Source: an uncultured Paracoccus sp. (GTDB taxonomy: Bacteria; Pseudomonadota; Alphaproteobacteria; Rhodobacterales; Rhodobacteraceae). From it: DNA of 23,230 bases. The notes under the pieces are model-generated. The model was given only the letters and a program-made list of their open reading frames with translations. It ran no database searches and had not been told where the DNA came from. This document shows, piece by piece, positions 21,395 through 23,230 of this stretch (its first letter is position 1; each line of letters opens with the position of its first letter). The position numbers and the translations under genes were made by a program. Location of the stretch: assembly GCA_937859005.1 (NCBI GenBank), contig CALLYR010000081.1, positions 1 to 23,230 on the forward strand. Reading direction: 5' to 3'.

Positions 21395-22996
21395 TCAGCC
21401 GAACAGGAAGTCCGAAGCCGTCAGCCCCGTGGCATTGGCCAGCGTGACGATGTCCTCTCCCGGACCGCTGGAGCCCGTGGCCGCGCCATGATCGATGCGG
21501 GTGCCGCCGTCTTCGACAGAGACGAAGCGGTCGGCATCGTCGAGCCTTCCGTTGCGATTGCTGTCGAGGTCGGACCACTCCAGTCTTCTGCTGGTGAAGT
21601 GAATGATGTCGCCGTCGGCGCTGCGGAAATCCATGATCTTGTCCCGGCCGTCGCGCTCGTTGAAGACGAAGCTGTCGGCGCCGCCGTCAACCACCGTTTC
21701 GGTGCCGTTGGTCGCCGTGCCATCGCCCCACAGAATGTCGTCGCCCCGGCCGCCGACGATCCTGTCGTCGCCGCCAAGCAGTTCGGCCCGGCCGAAGGGC
21801 AAGCCGGAATAGCCGGTGTTCGCCGTCCCGTCGCCGTGGATCATGTCATTGCCGTCGCCGCCGAAGATCGTGTCGTCCCCGCCTTTCAACAAGGCCAGGT
21901 ATTCGCCCTCGACCACGCCGTCGCCCTGAATGACATCGTCTCCGCTTCCCCCGTATATCCGGTCCGCTCCGCCGGTCAGAGTTGAATCGCCGTTCGTGAA
22001 GACCCTGCCGTCGCCCAGCACCGAATCCGCGCCCGTCCCCCCGTTGATCGTGTCGTTGCCCCCGGTCAGGACACCGGTGCCGGGGCTGAAGCCGGGCGCC
22101 GCGCTCATCTCTCCGTCGCCGAGAACGGTATCGGCGCCCGACCCCCCGTCAAGACAGTCGGCCGCCCCCGTGATCTCGACATTCCCGCCGTAGGCCCATC
22201 CGTCGCCCTGGACAAGGTCGTTGCCGCTGCCGCCCCAGATGCTGTCCGCGCCGCCCGTCAGCGTGGCCGAGACCCTGAATGTGGAAACGCCGCCGTCGCC
22301 GTAAAGCGCGTCGTCGCCCGCAGCGCCATGCAGGACGTCCTTGCCGCCGATCATCTCTCCGCTCATGTACGAATACGGAGAGACGATGCCGTCGCCGTAC
22401 AGCGTGTCGTCGCCTGTCCCGCCGTCCAGACGATCGGCGCCGCCGGTCAAGAGCATGCCGGCGGGACTGACGATCGACAGCACGCCGTCGCCATAGATAA
22501 GGTCGTTGCCGTCCTCGCCGAACAGCGTGTCCGCGCCGCCCGCCATCCAGGGGGGCTCGGTGGCGGCCCCCCCAAGAACGAGGCCGTCGCCATGGATCTG
22601 GTCGTTCCCGGCCCCACCGCGAAGGACATCGTTGCCGCCACGGATCCCGGCGGTCCTGGCGTACACCTGGGGCGCCGTGACCTCGACGGTGCCGTCACCA
22701 TACAGCGTGTCGTTGCCGCCGTCCCCGCGCAAGCTGTCGTTGCCCCCGTCGATCAGGGCCTCGGCGCCGTATCCGCCAGCGGCGACGCGGCCGTCGCCCC
22801 ACAGCATGTCGGCGTCCCAGCCGCCGACCAGCAGGTCGGCATTGCCTCGCAGGTGGGCCTTCTCGCCGTCCCCGCGTCTGATGTCGCCGTCGCCCAGCAG
22901 GCTGTCGTCGCCGGCAAGCCCGAGAATGATGTTTCGGCCCCACGTGCCGGCCAGATAATCGGCCTTGTTCGTCCCTTTTACAAAATTGGTCGCCAT
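21395..22996 (-). CDS. RTX-like calcium-binding protein, putative type I secretion substrate
   Basis: A 533-residue protein without a Sec signal peptide. About twelve consecutive modules of roughly 30-45 residues each fill residues 20-430. Each has a GGxDxL turn, a GGxGNDxL RTX-type nonapeptide, an invariant GDG, and then a variable loop of about 8-19 residues. The C-terminal 100 residues are a typical type I secretion end domain: DSFVFNERDGRDKIMDF, GDIIHF, an EF-hand-like loop DSNRNGRLDDAD, and LTASDFLFG at the very end. It is expected to fold with calcium outside the cell. The ATG at 22996 follows GGGGA at proper distance; two upstream in-frame ATGs are less likely. No secretion ABC transporter is in the window. 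Role could be surface layer, adhesin or enzyme-free matrix protein; this is open. Confidence 0.87.
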   Translation of the reverse strand: MATNFVKGTNKADYLAGTWGRNIILGLAGDDSLLGDGDIRRGDGEKAHLRGNADLLVGGWDADMLWGDGRVAAGGYGAEALIDGGNDSLRGDGGNDTLYGDGTVEVTAPQVYARTAGIRGGNDVLRGGAGNDQIHGDGLVLGGAATEPPWMAGGADTLFGEDGNDLIYGDGVLSIVSPAGMLLTGGADRLDGGTGDDTLYGDGIVSPYSYMSGEMIGGKDVLHGAAGDDALYGDGGVSTFRVSATLTGGADSIWGGSGNDLVQGDGWAYGGNVEITGAADCLDGGSGADTVLGDGEMSAAPGFSPGTGVLTGGNDTINGGTGADSVLGDGRVFTNGDSTLTGGADRIYGGSGDDVIQGDGVVEGEYLALLKGGDDTIFGGDGNDMIHGDGTANTGYSGLPFGRAELLGGDDRIVGGRGDDILWGDGTATNGTETVVDGGADSFVFNERDGRDKIMDFRSADGDIIHFTSRRLEWSDLDSNRNGRLDDADRFVSVEDGGTRIDHGAATGSSGPGEDIVTLANATGLTASDFLFG

Positions 22997-23099
22997 TCCT
23001 GATGTCCCCATAAGTTGACACCGCCAAGGGTACGCGGCTGCAGAAGATGATGGCACAGGGCGTTGCACCCCACGAGATAAAATAATTGACCAGCACGCA

Positions 23100-23132
23100 G
23101 TGAATCAGGCCGTATCGACGCGAAGGATTCAC
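23100..23132. repeat. 7-bp inverted repeat upstream of the RTX gene
   Basis: GTGAATC at 23100-23106 is exactly complementary to GATTCAC at 23126-23132, with 19 bases between. A related TGATTCAGGC occurs at 23147, close to TGAATCAGGC of the first arm. The site is about 100 bases upstream of the RTX gene start. It may be an operator or the end of a mobile element outside the window. Confidence 0.5.
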
Positions 23133-23230
23133 GCCCCCGTCGCCGGTGATTCAGGCTGGTATCTGCGATGAGACTCGCCTGGCGCGAGACCTGATGGCGG
23201 GCAAGGCGCGGACGTTTCATGAGCGGTTCA

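Noticed and set aside
22978..23220. An 80-residue minus-strand gene overlapping the RTX start
   Set aside because: No recognisable motif or family, no clear ribosome site, and it overlaps the well-supported RTX gene start.
1..23230. CRISPR array, tRNA, rRNA, prophage or a known defence system
   Set aside because: No spaced identical repeats, cloverleaf genes, phage structural genes or defence nuclease modules could be recognised on either strand.

Overview
The window is GC-rich alphaproteobacterial DNA, most likely from a Rhodobacteraceae species close to Paracoccus. This rests on the order ribD / ribE / RibBX-type ribB / ribH / nusB, an MmcB-family gene, and the way the proteins read; no marker gene fixes the genus.

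Layout. (1) 1-8158: the riboflavin locus. The 3' end of ribD runs into the window. A three-gene capsule block on the minus strand (kpsS, a polysaccharide export lipoprotein, kpsC) sits between ribD and ribE. The plus strand then continues ribE, ribBX, ribH, nusB with almost no spacing after ribBX. kpsC is broken by a small out-of-frame lesion. (2) 8159-10660: a small membrane protein with a good sigma70-type promoter, an outer-membrane-type DUF481-like protein with a strong terminator, an inverted-repeat-rich gap, and mmcB. (3) 10833-14482: an IS3-type left-end remnant touching the stop of a sensor kinase, then a minus-strand PepSY / response regulator / kinase operon that diverges from a secreted Ala/Pro-rich protein. 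Their shared intergenic region holds two pairs of direct repeats with 11-bp period, as expected for an OmpR-class regulator site. (4) 14649-17230: an intact rhodanese-like sulfurtransferase with a badly decayed Blh-type metallo-hydrolase behind it, an HAD phosphatase and a thioredoxin-like protein. (5) 17290-21270: a decay zone with an IS30-like scrap, a broken GlxA-type regulator next to an intact isochorismatase-family hydrolase, remnants of a FrmR-type repressor plus DmeF-type metal exporter, then intact YnfA-type and CDF transporter genes and an IS6-type scrap. (6) 21395-22996: a large RTX-like calcium-binding protein built of about a dozen modules.

How it works together. The rib genes make riboflavin from ribulose 5-phosphate and the pyrimidine intermediate, with the GTP cyclohydrolase step apparently supplied from elsewhere. 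The capsule genes make the Kdo-type linker and export channel of an ABC-transporter-type capsule, probably crippled by the kpsC lesion. The PepSY/kinase/regulator set looks like an envelope-sensing system with the divergent secreted protein as its likely target. The right half shows repeated insertion and gene loss: at least seven remnants in about 10 kb, including one member of each of three functional pairs (hydrolase of the Blh pair, regulator of the isochorismatase pair, both genes of the dmeRF pair). I found no defence system, CRISPR array, tRNA or rRNA.
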